Source: Pseudanabaena sp. (GTDB lineage: Bacteria; Cyanobacteriota; Cyanobacteriia; Pseudanabaenales; Pseudanabaenaceae). From it: DNA of 49,260 nt. The notes under the pieces were generated by a model. That model made no database searches. It was given only the letters and a program-made list of their open reading frames with translations, and was not told the DNA's origin. Where the stretch lies: NCBI GenBank assembly GCA_003249035.1, contig QBMK01000009.1, positions 1 to 49,260 on the forward strand. Direction: 5' to 3'. Below are positions 24,790 to 35,157 of the stretch, piece by piece; positions within the stretch are counted from its first letter, which is position 1, and each line of letters begins with the position of its first letter. The translations under genes were made by a program, and so were the position numbers.

Positions 24790-27729
24790 TTATTGTCGAT
24801 TCACAGACATTTGTGACGAAAGCATACTTTGGAGGGAAGTACTGACAGAAATTAGTAAATGTTGTGTATACATGGGATCTTCACTTAGGGCTTGCATAAA
24901 CACTTTGGCATTAATCACTAAGATCAAGGTTTGGGGTGATGTGGCGATCGCTAAATTTGTAAAGGGAGTTTGAGTTAATACTTCCAATTGTCCAATCGTT
25001 TGATTGGGAGTAATCTTTTTGACGAGCTGATGGCGATCGCCACCATTAGAACGAATCTCTACTGAACCATTGACTATCGCCCAGATTGTCTTTGGTATAT
25101 CTCCTGTTTGATAGATCGCTTCACCTGTGTTATAAATCCTGATCACTGATTGTTTCGCTATTTCTGCAAGGGCATCAGTTTGGAGAGGACGAAACAGACT
25201 GTTGCGAAATAACAGTAATAGCTTGTCAAAGGTGTCTAGAACTTGATTATCATCAGAGCTTAATAAATTAGTTGCTAAATTATCGCTTGAGATTTTGTTG
25301 GATGTATTTTGGGATGTCCTTTTAGAAGCAGGTTGTCTGATAGGAATAAAGGATTTCGCTTCTTCCGATAACAATGCATGTGAATGGGGATCTCTCAAAA
25401 TATGTTGGGCTTCTTCTGTGGCTTTCGGCATATCAATCTGCTTTAAAGCATACAGGCTAGCCGCTCTCACTAAAGCATCAGGATCTTCCATTAATTGAAT
25501 TAATACAGTGAAGACTGATTCTCTACTCGTCGGTGGTAAGAGCAACTCTGTAACAGTCTTGATCGAGTTAAAAATTTCGATTATTTTAGGTGGCAGACGA
25601 TCGTGCCAAGGGGGAGTCTCGGTTTCGTCATCAAGTAAATCGCTCAAAATATTTGCTGCTAGACCTTTATGGGTAAGAGATTCGATATCTTTAGCAATTG
25701 TGTAGGCTTCAGGCGCATCACCGAAAATTTCGAGAATTCGTAGGAGCTTAATGACTAGAGATCGCTGCTGTTGTTGAAGTTTGAAAACTAGCAAACTAAT
25801 AACATCTGTTGGCAAATCAGCTGCTCTTTGTAGGATATGCGCGTAGCGAGCGAGAGTCTGAAGCTTTTGATAGGCATCTTTTGCAATTGAATCTAAAAGA
25901 CTACCTTGCTCGCAAATACTAGCTAAAATTGCCGCCTCTTCTTGCGCTGTGACATTATATTCTTGACGAAAAATTAAAATTTGTTCCTCTTTAAGTTGCA
26001 TCAATTTATTTAAAGGTAAATTCCTCTCAACTAACTCTTGTAACATCAGTTCTAAGGAGCGGCGATACTTACCCAATCGAGATTCATTTTCTTGGATAAT
26101 TTGTCTGGAAGTACTGAGTATTTGAGTGTCGTTAATTCCCATCTCTCCAAGAATCTGATTATGCTCTTCCTCATTAATATCTAACTGCTGACGCATTAGG
26201 TCGAATACTTCCAAACTACTAGAGGAATTCATATTGCCTGCACTCAGTGACTCTTTGAGGACATCTTTATACATTTGCACACGTTTTTCATGGGTGAGTT
26301 CGGGTAGGGTTTTCGCCAAGACGTAGACTTCATCTGGCTTGAGATCTGCAAGCGATCGCCCTTCTAAAACTTTAGAAAAATCAAAGGCTAACTTGCTGAG
26401 TTGGCGGCGTAAACTCGTAGCCAGACTCTCGCGAGCATACATCTGCGAAGTGCGCCAAAAGGTTCTATAAAACCACAAGGTCGAAGCAATCACAGCCATC
26501 CAGCCAATAAACTGTTGCTCAAAGGTTGGTAGCCAGCCTAATGTGGGGTTTACTCCCATCCAAAACAGCAGATTAAAGGAAATAAACGCACATAGCGTAA
26601 AAGCGCGGTGTTGGATTTGAGAGGCAGTTAAGACAAGGTTGTGGCGCTTGCTGTAACGCTTGTAAGAGCGTTCTATTTGTCTCCCAATTACATAGGTAAT
26701 CAGGGTTGTAGTCGTCAGAGTTAAAGGAACTGCAAAAATTTTGGGTATGGGAATTGCTTGCCCTGATATATAAAAACCCGGTTGTAGGAGCATGGAGAAT
26801 TGATCGGTCTCGTCCCATACGCCACCAGCCAAGAAGTTGGGATTGCCAGAATATAAAGTGAAGTAAGCGTAAAATCCAATTACTAAACCGAGATAGCTAT
26901 AATAAAGAAATTTGCGATCGCTACGATAGATACCATCCCAATAGGAGCGCTCGGCATCAATATCAAAGCAAGGTGACTGGCAGCTTACACAGGCGCTTTT
27001 CTCTTTACCAGCTCGATCGACAGTGCGACACATCGATTGGGTAATCCCAGATTCTTGATTTTGGTGAGCTTCGCTTGCCAGTAAACCGCGTGGTCCGGTG
27101 TACACTACCTGTACTGGAGCCATCGGACAAAAATAATGACACCAAGATTTCCCTCCATAGAGAAATCCTATAGTCACAGCCACTAGTATGGTCAGACACA
27201 AAAAGATGCCGAGGGCAAGGCGATCGGAGTTAACAAATAGTAAGCGTACATTCAATCCGAGAAATAACAATCCAAACTGCACATACAGAGAATTACGCCC
27301 CAGCCATGAATTTTTAGAGATTGTTACAGGCTCGGAGCGGACAATATTAGTTAGCGGATCAACAACACGACGACGACGTTGCCATCCCAATGCTCTAGGG
27401 ATTTGTGACACAAACATTAACGGACAGATACGCCTCCATGCCTCATGTCCGAATATTAAAACCATAAAAATAACAAGCGGGACAATTATGCCCCAAAAAA
27501 GTCTTGCCCCCATAGCGTAAGGTTCGAGATTATCGCAAGTATCTTGAAATTGCACACATCCCAACTCCTTTTTGATCCGAAATGGACTAAGTAACATATT
27601 TGGATCGTTGGGATCGGTCAAATGGTAGGAGATGGGGTCATAAAACATCGAAAAGATGAGAATTAGCCATCCGATTGCGAGTAGCCACCGAACATAATGC
27701 ATCTGCTTTTCTGAGACCTTTTGGAACAT
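24790..27729 (-). CDS. Polytopic membrane Fe-S protein with helical-repeat region and C-terminal cyclic-nucleotide-binding-like domain
   Basis: 979 residues. The N-terminal ~430 have about ten membrane helices with cysteine motifs of the NapH/NosR/CcoG membrane-ferredoxin type: RRICPLMF, SWCHYFCPMAP and CRTVDRAGKEKSACVSCQSPCFD. The middle (about 430-830) is a long helical cytoplasmic region with a HEAT-like repeat (DPDALVRAASLYALKQI). The C-terminal ~125 are a CNB/Crp-type domain, but the phosphate-binding cassette reads IGQLEVLTQTPFTNLAIA, lacking the usual Glu and Arg, so canonical cAMP binding is doubtful. The ATG at 27729 has GGAGGG 10 bases upstream; a TTG at 27747 overlaps that site. 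Likely partner of the downstream FHA-reductase, moving electrons across or into the membrane (inference). Confidence 0.82.
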   Translation of the reverse strand: MFQKVSEKQMHYVRWLLAIGWLILIFSMFYDPISYHLTDPNDPNMLLSPFRIKKELGCVQFQDTCDNLEPYAMGARLFWGIIVPLVIFMVLIFGHEAWRRICPLMFVSQIPRALGWQRRRRVVDPLTNIVRSEPVTISKNSWLGRNSLYVQFGLLFLGLNVRLLFVNSDRLALGIFLCLTILVAVTIGFLYGGKSWCHYFCPMAPVQVVYTGPRGLLASEAHQNQESGITQSMCRTVDRAGKEKSACVSCQSPCFDIDAERSYWDGIYRSDRKFLYYSYLGLVIGFYAYFTLYSGNPNFLAGGVWDETDQFSMLLQPGFYISGQAIPIPKIFAVPLTLTTTTLITYVIGRQIERSYKRYSKRHNLVLTASQIQHRAFTLCAFISFNLLFWMGVNPTLGWLPTFEQQFIGWMAVIASTLWFYRTFWRTSQMYARESLATSLRRQLSKLAFDFSKVLEGRSLADLKPDEVYVLAKTLPELTHEKRVQMYKDVLKESLSAGNMNSSSSLEVFDLMRQQLDINEEEHNQILGEMGINDTQILSTSRQIIQENESRLGKYRRSLELMLQELVERNLPLNKLMQLKEEQILIFRQEYNVTAQEEAAILASICEQGSLLDSIAKDAYQKLQTLARYAHILQRAADLPTDVISLLVFKLQQQQRSLVIKLLRILEIFGDAPEAYTIAKDIESLTHKGLAANILSDLLDDETETPPWHDRLPPKIIEIFNSIKTVTELLLPPTSRESVFTVLIQLMEDPDALVRAASLYALKQIDMPKATEEAQHILRDPHSHALLSEEAKSFIPIRQPASKRTSQNTSNKISSDNLATNLLSSDDNQVLDTFDKLLLLFRNSLFRPLQTDALAEIAKQSVIRIYNTGEAIYQTGDIPKTIWAIVNGSVEIRSNGGDRHQLVKKITPNQTIGQLEVLTQTPFTNLAIATSPQTLILVINAKVFMQALSEDPMYTQHLLISVSTSLQSMLSSQMSVNRQ

Positions 27730-27835
27730 GCTGTGATTGCCCTCCAATGATTTCTTATGCTTAATTTGATTCTCACGGCAAGAAGATGTACTTATGCTTA
27801 AGTGTCCTTACCTTAGCGCAGATACTACCCAAAAA

Positions 27836-27865
27836 AGTAACTAAAGATAACTAAAAGTAACTTTT
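27836..27865. promoter_or_regulatory. Three 10-bp direct repeats (AGTAACTAAA type)
   Basis: AGTAACTAAA, GATAACTAAA and AGTAACTTTT follow one another exactly, one per helical turn, 107-136 bases upstream of the membrane Fe-S gene. Such phased repeats are typical of activator or response-regulator sites; no specific regulator is recognised. Confidence 0.45.
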
Positions 27866-27873
27866 GATTTAGA

Positions 27874-27893
27874 AAATGTCATATGACATTTTG
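27874..27893. promoter_or_regulatory. Perfect 20-bp palindrome AAAATGTCATATGACATTTT
   Basis: A perfect dyad with no loop, 145-164 bases upstream of the membrane Fe-S gene and next to the phased 10-bp repeats. With no spacer it is unlikely to form an RNA hairpin and fits a dimeric repressor or activator site. Confidence 0.5.
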
Positions 27894-27944
27894 CTGTCAC
27901 ACAAAAATATTAGAATTTAATAGACCTGTTTGGACGTATCGCAC

Positions 27945-27980
27945 AAAATCGCTGCAATCCTTATGCAGATTAGCTTCCAA
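27945..27980. promoter_or_regulatory. 36-bp block shared with 22324-22359
   Basis: Ungapped 30/36 match with the block upstream of the ComFB gene, same orientation relative to its minus-strand gene, here about 215-250 bases upstream of the membrane Fe-S protein start. The rest of the 404-base gap (27730-28133) to mutS shows only the palindrome and phased repeats listed above. Confidence 0.45.
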
Positions 27981-28133
27981 GACTTTGATTTAAAACACTT
28001 AAAATTATCGCTCAGGCTAAGCTACAAGACTTTCACAGATTATTCCAACAGGCTAATTAGTTTCCCAAATTTAAGGCAATTTAAGGCTATTTATAGCAAA
28101 CGTTTAAAAACTCGAAAAATAGAGAATATTGAA

Positions 28134-30806
28134 CTAAGGAGAATTAGTATCAAAAATTGTCATTTGTGCTTGATTTCGTGAATCTTTCGTCGTTTTGGAT
28201 GTTGACTTTGGTAAGCGATCGCCTTTAGTCGATCCGCTCGATCGTAAGCCCGTGGCAATATGACTATTTTTTGCAATTTGTTCTAATACTTGCTTAGCAC
28301 GACCGATCACACTTGCTGGCAAGCCAGCTAAGCGACCCACTTCAATTCCATAGGAGCGATCAGCGCCGCCTTCTTGGACTTGGTGCAAGAAAATAATTTC
28401 ATCTTCCAGTTCTTTGACGGTCACTTGGAAATTCGCCACATTAGGGAGTAAGCTAGCGAGTTCATTAAGCTCATGGTAATGGGTTGCAAAAATCCCGCGT
28501 GCTTTGATTTTATTGGCGATATACTCCGCAACTGACCATGCGATCGCCATGCCGTCAAAAGTTGAAGTGCCTCGCCCAATTTCATCTAGTAATACTAGGG
28601 AATGATCCTTAGCATGATTGAGGATATTTGCAGTTTCATTCATTTCTACCATAAACGTAGATTGACCTGTGGCGAGATCATCGACTGCCCCAACACGGGT
28701 AAATATGCGATCGCAGATTCCCAAAGTCGCCGATTCCGCAGGAATAAAACTGCCTACTTGCGCCATTAATTGAATTAATCCGACTTGGCGCAAATAGATA
28801 CTTTTGCCGCTCATATTCGGCCCAGTTAGCACGATTAAATCTGGACATTCAGGCGCTTGATCGTCATGCCCTAAATAGGTGGAATTGGGAACAAAGAAAC
28901 CTGCGGGGAGTGACTGCTCCACCACTGGATGGCGACCATTGTGAATTGAGATCGCGCGATCGCTAGTAATTTGCGGACGGCAATAATTATAGGTGACGGC
29001 TACTTCTGCTAGGCTACACAAGACATCGGCTGCGGCGAGGGCAGTAGCGAGGATTCGCATCGGTTCGATATGCTTGGCTGTAAGTAATCTCAACTCCACA
29101 AATAGATCATATTCCAACTGCTTTAATTCACTATCAGAATTGAGAATTCTTGTTTCTCGTTCTTTTAGTTCTGGCGTAATATAGCGTTCTTCATTTGTAA
29201 GAGTTTGTTTGCGAATATAATCAGCTGGAGCCTGTTCACTTTTGCCCCGTGAGATACTAATGTAATAGCCAAAAGCTTTGTTAAAGCCAACTTTGAGCGT
29301 GTTTATACCCGTACGTTCTTTTTCCTGTTTCTCGAAAGCCGCTAGCCATTCCACATCATCTCGACTCTGTTGACGCAGATGATCAAGTTGCTCATTTACT
29401 CCTGAACGAATGATATTTCCTTCGGTAATATAAATTGGCGGCTCTTCAACAAGCGTGCGTTGTAACTGCGAACCCAGTTGTAATAGTTCCGATGGCACGG
29501 ACTGTAAAGCTTTTAAATAGCGAGAACTAGATTTGGCAACAACATCAGAAACATCGCGCATTCTTTCTAGTGACATTGCCACAGCAATTAGATCACGCCC
29601 ATTTGCCGTGCCTGCTCCAATGCGACTGCATAGACGTTCGATATCATAGATTTGGCTCAAACAACTTCGCAAATTTTTGCGGAGAGAATGTTGTTTGAGT
29701 AATTCTGTAATTGTATCAAGGCGTTCATTAATGGCGGCGATATCCTTGAGAGGTTGTAATAGCCAACGCCGTAAAGCACGGCTCCCCATGCCTGTTGTAG
29801 TTTTATCGAGAGCCCATAATAGCGAACTATAGTAAGTGCCATCGCGCACAGTTTGGGTGATTTCTAAATTGCGACGTGTTTGGTTATCGAGAATTAGATA
29901 ATCGGCGATCGCATAGGTGGAAATTCCTTGCAATGGCATTTTAGCACTTTTTTGAGTGGATTCTAAATATTCTAAAATGCCACCTGCCGCCCTAATTGCC
30001 AAAGGTAGAGCTTTACAGCCAAAACCCTCAAGCGATCGCACTCGAAATGTATCAAGAATACGCTGCTTGGCTTCTGCTAGGGCAAAAGGAGCTTGCGATC
30101 GCGGTGTATAGCAAAAGCTCTCAGGCAATGCGCTATAAGGCTCAGGCAAAATCGATTGTTTTTTCTGCGAAATCCCTTCCCAAAATGCTCCAGCTTTCTC
30201 AGCTTTGGAACCGCGAAATAATTGCGGATTTGGGACATCAATAGGAATTAGAACTTCAGCAGGTTGCAAGCGTAATAGTTCTTGAATTAGATAATCGGTA
30301 CTATTCAGCTGTGTGACTGAAAACTCGCCTGTAGAAATATCAGTGTAAGCCAAGCCCCAATTCTCGCCGCCATTGGCGATCGCTACCAAGAAATTATTTT
30401 TCTTAGCCGCCAGCATTCCCTCTTCGATCACTGTCCCTGGAGTGATTACTCTAGTAACTTCGCGACGTACTAGTCCCTGAGCTTCTGAAGCGGATTCCAT
30501 TTGATCGCAAACAGCGATCGAATAGCCCTTTTCGACTAATTGATTGGCATAGCGATCGAGGGCATGGTGAGGAATTCCTGCCATGGCAATTCGTCCGATC
30601 ACCTTGCCTCCATCGCGACCTGTTAGCACTAATTCCAATTCCCGTGAAATTAGCTCAGCATCTTCAAAAAAAGCCTCAAAAAAATCTCCCAATCGATACA
30701 ACATCACCGCGTGGGGATACTGCTCTTTCATCTCAATATAGTGCTGCATCATTGGTGTGAGATCAGCGCGATTAACTAGAGCCGACGATAGAGCTAATTC
30801 AGCCAT
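28134..30806 (-). CDS. mutS: DNA mismatch repair protein MutS
   Basis: 890 residues, all MutS domains present. The N-terminal mismatch-binding domain begins [35 protein letters not shown], with the Phe/Glu mismatch probe in GDFFEAF. Connector, core and clamp follow, then the ATPase with [14 protein letters not shown] (Walker A), [16 protein letters not shown] (Walker B/signature) and FATHYHEL. It recognises mispaired bases after replication; no mutL is nearby. ATG start. The C-terminal ~40 residues are a Ser/Lys-rich tail. Many HIP1 sites in the gene, as in its neighbours. Confidence 0.97.
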   Translation of the reverse strand: MAELALSSALVNRADLTPMMQHYIEMKEQYPHAVMLYRLGDFFEAFFEDAELISRELELVLTGRDGGKVIGRIAMAGIPHHALDRYANQLVEKGYSIAVCDQMESASEAQGLVRREVTRVITPGTVIEEGMLAAKKNNFLVAIANGGENWGLAYTDISTGEFSVTQLNSTDYLIQELLRLQPAEVLIPIDVPNPQLFRGSKAEKAGAFWEGISQKKQSILPEPYSALPESFCYTPRSQAPFALAEAKQRILDTFRVRSLEGFGCKALPLAIRAAGGILEYLESTQKSAKMPLQGISTYAIADYLILDNQTRRNLEITQTVRDGTYYSSLLWALDKTTTGMGSRALRRWLLQPLKDIAAINERLDTITELLKQHSLRKNLRSCLSQIYDIERLCSRIGAGTANGRDLIAVAMSLERMRDVSDVVAKSSSRYLKALQSVPSELLQLGSQLQRTLVEEPPIYITEGNIIRSGVNEQLDHLRQQSRDDVEWLAAFEKQEKERTGINTLKVGFNKAFGYYISISRGKSEQAPADYIRKQTLTNEERYITPELKERETRILNSDSELKQLEYDLFVELRLLTAKHIEPMRILATALAAADVLCSLAEVAVTYNYCRPQITSDRAISIHNGRHPVVEQSLPAGFFVPNSTYLGHDDQAPECPDLIVLTGPNMSGKSIYLRQVGLIQLMAQVGSFIPAESATLGICDRIFTRVGAVDDLATGQSTFMVEMNETANILNHAKDHSLVLLDEIGRGTSTFDGMAIAWSVAEYIANKIKARGIFATHYHELNELASLLPNVANFQVTVKELEDEIIFLHQVQEGGADRSYGIEVGRLAGLPASVIGRAKQVLEQIAKNSHIATGLRSSGSTKGDRLPKSTSKTTKDSRNQAQMTIFDTNSP

Positions 30807-30904
30807 TCCAGTTTTGGTCGTAAAACAATGTTGTCAAACCATTGTAAATGGCATTTTGCCTCTATTACATAGCAATTACAGCGCTTTGCGCTCAAACCCA
30901 AACC

Positions 30905-30953
30905 AAGAAACTTTTTGAAAGCGTTGCTTCGCAACGCTTTCAAAAAGTTTCTT
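30905..30953. repeat. 23-bp perfect hairpin, with a second weaker hairpin behind it
   Basis: AAGAAACTTTTTGAAAGCGTTGC and its exact complement flank a TTC loop. It is preceded by AAACCCAAACC and followed by a second hairpin (30970-30996, GAGATATGGC/GCCACATCTC, one mismatch) and then GGGGTTTT, so two stems nest inside the AAACCC/GGGTTT frame. It lies between the divergent mutS and phosphodiesterase genes, where a terminator is not needed. This argues that it is a mobile or structural repeat. Confidence 0.75.
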
Positions 30954-31060
30954 GTGGATTGCTACTGCGGAGATATGGCACGAAGCGCCACATCTCATTT
31001 TGGGGTTTTACCTAGCTATAGCCTATAATCAAAAGGTAATTATTCATGGTTTGGATCTAG

Positions 31061-32143
31061 GTGGCACTTAAGTTTAAATTTGCGATCGCCTCCGATTTGC
31101 ACATCGCATTGCCCCACACGATTTGGCATCATCCTTCGCGATTTCATCTCGTTGAGTACAGTATCCCCGTATTTGAAGAAGTGCTGTCGCAACTTGCTAC
31201 CCTAGATTTAGACTTTCTGCTTTTACCCGGAGATCTTACACAGCATGGCGAACCAGAGAACCATCAATGGCTATCTGAGCGGCTAGCCCAACTTCCCTAT
31301 CCTGTTTATGTGATTGCTGGCAACCATGATGTTCCAAGAATAGAAACTTTCAATCAATTCACTCCTTACTATACCAAATTTGGCTTTGAGTCTGGTCTAA
31401 GCGAACCAAATAAGCTCTACTATGAATGCGAAGTATTGCCTAATGTCCGCCTAATTGGATTAAATTCCAATCAATTTGATGACAATGATCAACAAATTGG
31501 CTGGATTGATGACGAGCAGTTAGACTGGTTGCAATTGGTTCTAGAAAATCAAAATTATGAATTGAATCTAGTAACCATTCATCATAATGTGTTGGAACAT
31601 ATGCACGATCAGTCGCGCAATGCTCTCGGCAAGCGCTATATGCTCGGAAACTCAGAACGATTGTGCAAAGTACTACATCAGGCAAATGTAAAGCTAGTCT
31701 TCACTGGACATTTGCATGTGCAAGATATTGCCTATAGCGATCGCTACGATCTTTATGACATCACCACCGGTTCTCTGGTCAGCTATCCCCATCCCTACCG
31801 CGTTCTAAATTATATGTCTGATGATTCAGGCGATCGCTTAGAAATTGAATCTTTTCGAGTAAAATCAATTCCTGAAGAAGCTGATTTGTTGCATTTCTCT
31901 AGGGAATGGATGGGCAGTCACTCACATCCATTTGTCCTAAGATTATTAATGCATCCACCTCTTAATTTACCTCTAGAACTTGCCGAGACGCTTACTCCTG
32001 AACTTCGTTACTTTTGGGCATATATTGCCGATGGCGACGCTAAGTTTGAGTTTCCCAATTTCCCCACAGTAGCGAAGGAATATTTTGAAGCGTTTAGTGA
32101 TATTCCTCCAAAGGATAATAATATTACGCTAGTTCTCAAATAA
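31061..32143 (+). CDS. Calcineurin-like metallophosphoesterase (CpdA/Icc-like)
   Basis: 360 residues. All dimetal phosphoesterase motifs are in order: ASDLHI (about residue 10), LLPGDLTQHG, AGNHDVPR, VTIHHNVL and FTGHLHVQD. It is closest to class III cyclic nucleotide phosphodiesterases (CpdA/Icc type), so cAMP hydrolysis is possible but other phosphodiester substrates cannot be excluded. The C-terminal ~90 residues are a family-variable extension. Start is GTG (31061); the upstream ATG is out of frame. A Crp/Fnr-family gene follows 149 bases downstream on the same strand. Confidence 0.83.
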   Translation: MALKFKFAIASDLHIALPHTIWHHPSRFHLVEYSIPVFEEVLSQLATLDLDFLLLPGDLTQHGEPENHQWLSERLAQLPYPVYVIAGNHDVPRIETFNQFTPYYTKFGFESGLSEPNKLYYECEVLPNVRLIGLNSNQFDDNDQQIGWIDDEQLDWLQLVLENQNYELNLVTIHHNVLEHMHDQSRNALGKRYMLGNSERLCKVLHQANVKLVFTGHLHVQDIAYSDRYDLYDITTGSLVSYPHPYRVLNYMSDDSGDRLEIESFRVKSIPEEADLLHFSREWMGSHSHPFVLRLLMHPPLNLPLELAETLTPELRYFWAYIADGDAKFEFPNFPTVAKEYFEAFSDIPPKDNNITLVLK

Positions 32144-32292
32144 ATCTAAAGATTAAAAGACGACACGAAATTTTGCCATTTAATCTTTGGATTTACTGAT
32201 GATTTAAGAAAAATTTATTGATTAGATAAACAAAGCTTAACCCGATAGTGTCGAAAAGCACATAGGATTACTAATGTGTACCTCACGCTTTT

Positions 32293-32922
32293 ATGACATA
32301 TACGTTCTCAAGTTTCAATCTTAACTCCGCAACTTCAGTAACTGACTGGCGTCGATCGCTTGAAGAAATTTATCGCGGTCGCACTATGCACACTTACAAA
32401 AGCGGGCAAATCATTCCCATGTATTCCCATGAAGTATGGGTGGTTTGTCGCGGCGTTGTGCAGCTTAATACCTTGCATCCCTCAGGTGATGAAGTTTTGG
32501 TTGGCTTTGCAGTTCAAGCAATGCCATTCGGCTTACCTCTAACAAACCTCGACCCATATCAAGCGATCGCCCTATCAGATATTGACTTGATGCGCTTCAC
32601 TTTGATCGAGTTAGAGAATTCGCCATTGCTTTATCAAGGAATTTTGCAACATCTCAATCGTCGTCTTCAGCAAACTGAGTCTTTGTTAGCGCTAGTTAGT
32701 AACAAGCGGGTAGAAGAGCGTCTCCGCCAGATCCTGCTTTTGCTTAAGCAAGAAGTAGGTATTCCTGTCGAAGGCGGAACTCGTTTAACCGTGCGCCTTA
32801 CGCATCAACATCTTGCCAGCGCCATTAGCAGTACACGAGTCACGGTAACAAGAGCAATGAAGTTATTACAAGATGAAGGATGGCTAAAGGTTGACCGCGA
32901 TCGGCATATAGTTCTTGTGTAG
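32293..32922 (+). CDS. Crp/Fnr family transcriptional regulator
   Basis: 209 residues. An N-terminal cupin/CNB-like domain (about 25-120) leads through a dimerisation helix to a C-terminal winged helix with LTHQHLASAISSTRVTVTRAMKLLQDEGWLKV. The recognition helix SSTRVTVTRAM resembles that of NtcA, but the sensory domain differs and lacks the PRxAx cAMP cassette, so the ligand is unknown. No Cys cluster for an Fnr-type Fe-S centre. ATG start. It may be controlled with the phosphodiesterase upstream. Confidence 0.88.
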   Translation: MTYTFSSFNLNSATSVTDWRRSLEEIYRGRTMHTYKSGQIIPMYSHEVWVVCRGVVQLNTLHPSGDEVLVGFAVQAMPFGLPLTNLDPYQAIALSDIDLMRFTLIELENSPLLYQGILQHLNRRLQQTESLLALVSNKRVEERLRQILLLLKQEVGIPVEGGTRLTVRLTHQHLASAISSTRVTVTRAMKLLQDEGWLKVDRDRHIVLV

Positions 32923-32953
32923 ACTTACAGAGCTTTACGCCCACATCCAAATC

Positions 32954-33002
32954 AAGAAAATTTTTAAAAGTGTTGCAAAGCAACACTTTTAAAAATTTTC
33001 TT
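32954..33002. repeat. 23-bp perfect hairpin like that at 30905
   Basis: AAGAAAATTTTTAAAAGTGTTGC and its complement flank an AAA loop. Same stem length, same opening AAGAAA and same GTTGC-N3-GCAAC core as the hairpin at 30905-30953, 2 kb away, but a different middle. It follows the Crp/Fnr gene by 31 bases. Confidence 0.75.
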
Positions 33003-33013
33003 ATTACTGTAAT

Positions 33014-33052
33014 AAAAAAGGGTTGTGACGCTTTGCGTCACAACCCTTTTTT
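33014..33052. terminator. Bidirectional terminator between the Crp/Fnr gene and rplY
   Basis: A 17-bp perfect stem (AAAAAAGGGTTGTGACG) with a 5-base loop and A/T runs on both sides sits between convergent genes and touches the rplY stop codon. It can serve as an intrinsic terminator on both strands. Confidence 0.85.
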
Positions 33053-33603
33053 TATTTCTTGAGAATCGTAATAACAAGCGCAGTGCTCTCAGTTACGGGC
33101 TTAACACCTTCAGGGTAGGCAATTTCGCTAACATGAACACCCTTGCCGATATCAAGATTAGTAATATCGATTTCAAAGCTTTCAGGAATATTGTTAGGCG
33201 CACAAGCTACACGCACATAGTTCTTGATTGTGTCAACAGAACCACCACCAACTTTTACGCCAACTGGCACACCTACGAAGTGCAAAGGAATGTCTACCTC
33301 AATCGAAGATTGAGACTCGATCGCAAAAAAGCTGAGGTGATAAATAGCATTTTTGTAAGGATGATTTTGAACTTCGCGTAATAGTGTTTTGCCTTTGAAG
33401 TCGCCATCAGTTACATTTACTTCGATCATTGTGTTATTGATCGTTGCTTCACGTAATAGAGTAGTTGCTTCTTTGGCATCTAAAGTAATCGAGATCGACT
33501 CAGCTCCTTTGTGTCCATAGACGGTTGCAGGAATTTGACCACCGCGACGTAGGGTGCGATTGTTAGCTGGAGGACGAGTAGTAGCGTTTATTTGTAGTTG
33601 CAT
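33052..33603 (-). CDS. rplY: 50S ribosomal protein L25 (CTC/TL5 type)
   Basis: 183 residues: an N-terminal L25 domain that binds 5S rRNA (RTLRRGGQIPATVYGHKGAESISITLDAKE..LREVQNHPYKNAIYHLSFFAI) and the C-terminal TL5/CTC domain ending KPVTESTALVITILKK. Standard length for the two-domain form. ATG start. It lies 75 bases downstream of purA on the same strand, so the two may be cotranscribed. Confidence 0.94.
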   Translation of the reverse strand: MQLQINATTRPPANNRTLRRGGQIPATVYGHKGAESISITLDAKEATTLLREATINNTMIEVNVTDGDFKGKTLLREVQNHPYKNAIYHLSFFAIESQSSIEVDIPLHFVGVPVGVKVGGGSVDTIKNYVRVACAPNNIPESFEIDITNLDIGKGVHVSEIAYPEGVKPVTESTALVITILKK

Positions 33604-33678
33604 TTTGATAATTTAGTGATTGGTAATATGGTGACTATTTTTTGATTAGCATTTTTCATGAAAACGCCAACCAAAAAA

Positions 33679-34998
<1,320 letters not shown>

Positions 34999-35157
34999 TT
35001 ATGCTCAATCAATAAAATCTCACAATCATCAATCATCTCAAAGGATTGTGTTGATTGTCAATCACTTTCTTCAAAATCTGGAATTCTCATTGTTTAAGTT
35101 GTGACAGCCTTCTAGTCAAACAAGAGATTTTCGAATTACGCCATTTTATTTTTAGTT

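Noticed and set aside
27930-28181. 83-residue plus-strand frame across the mutS 3' end
   Set aside because: It contains the 36-bp shared block and runs into mutS antisense; basic, low-complexity composition.
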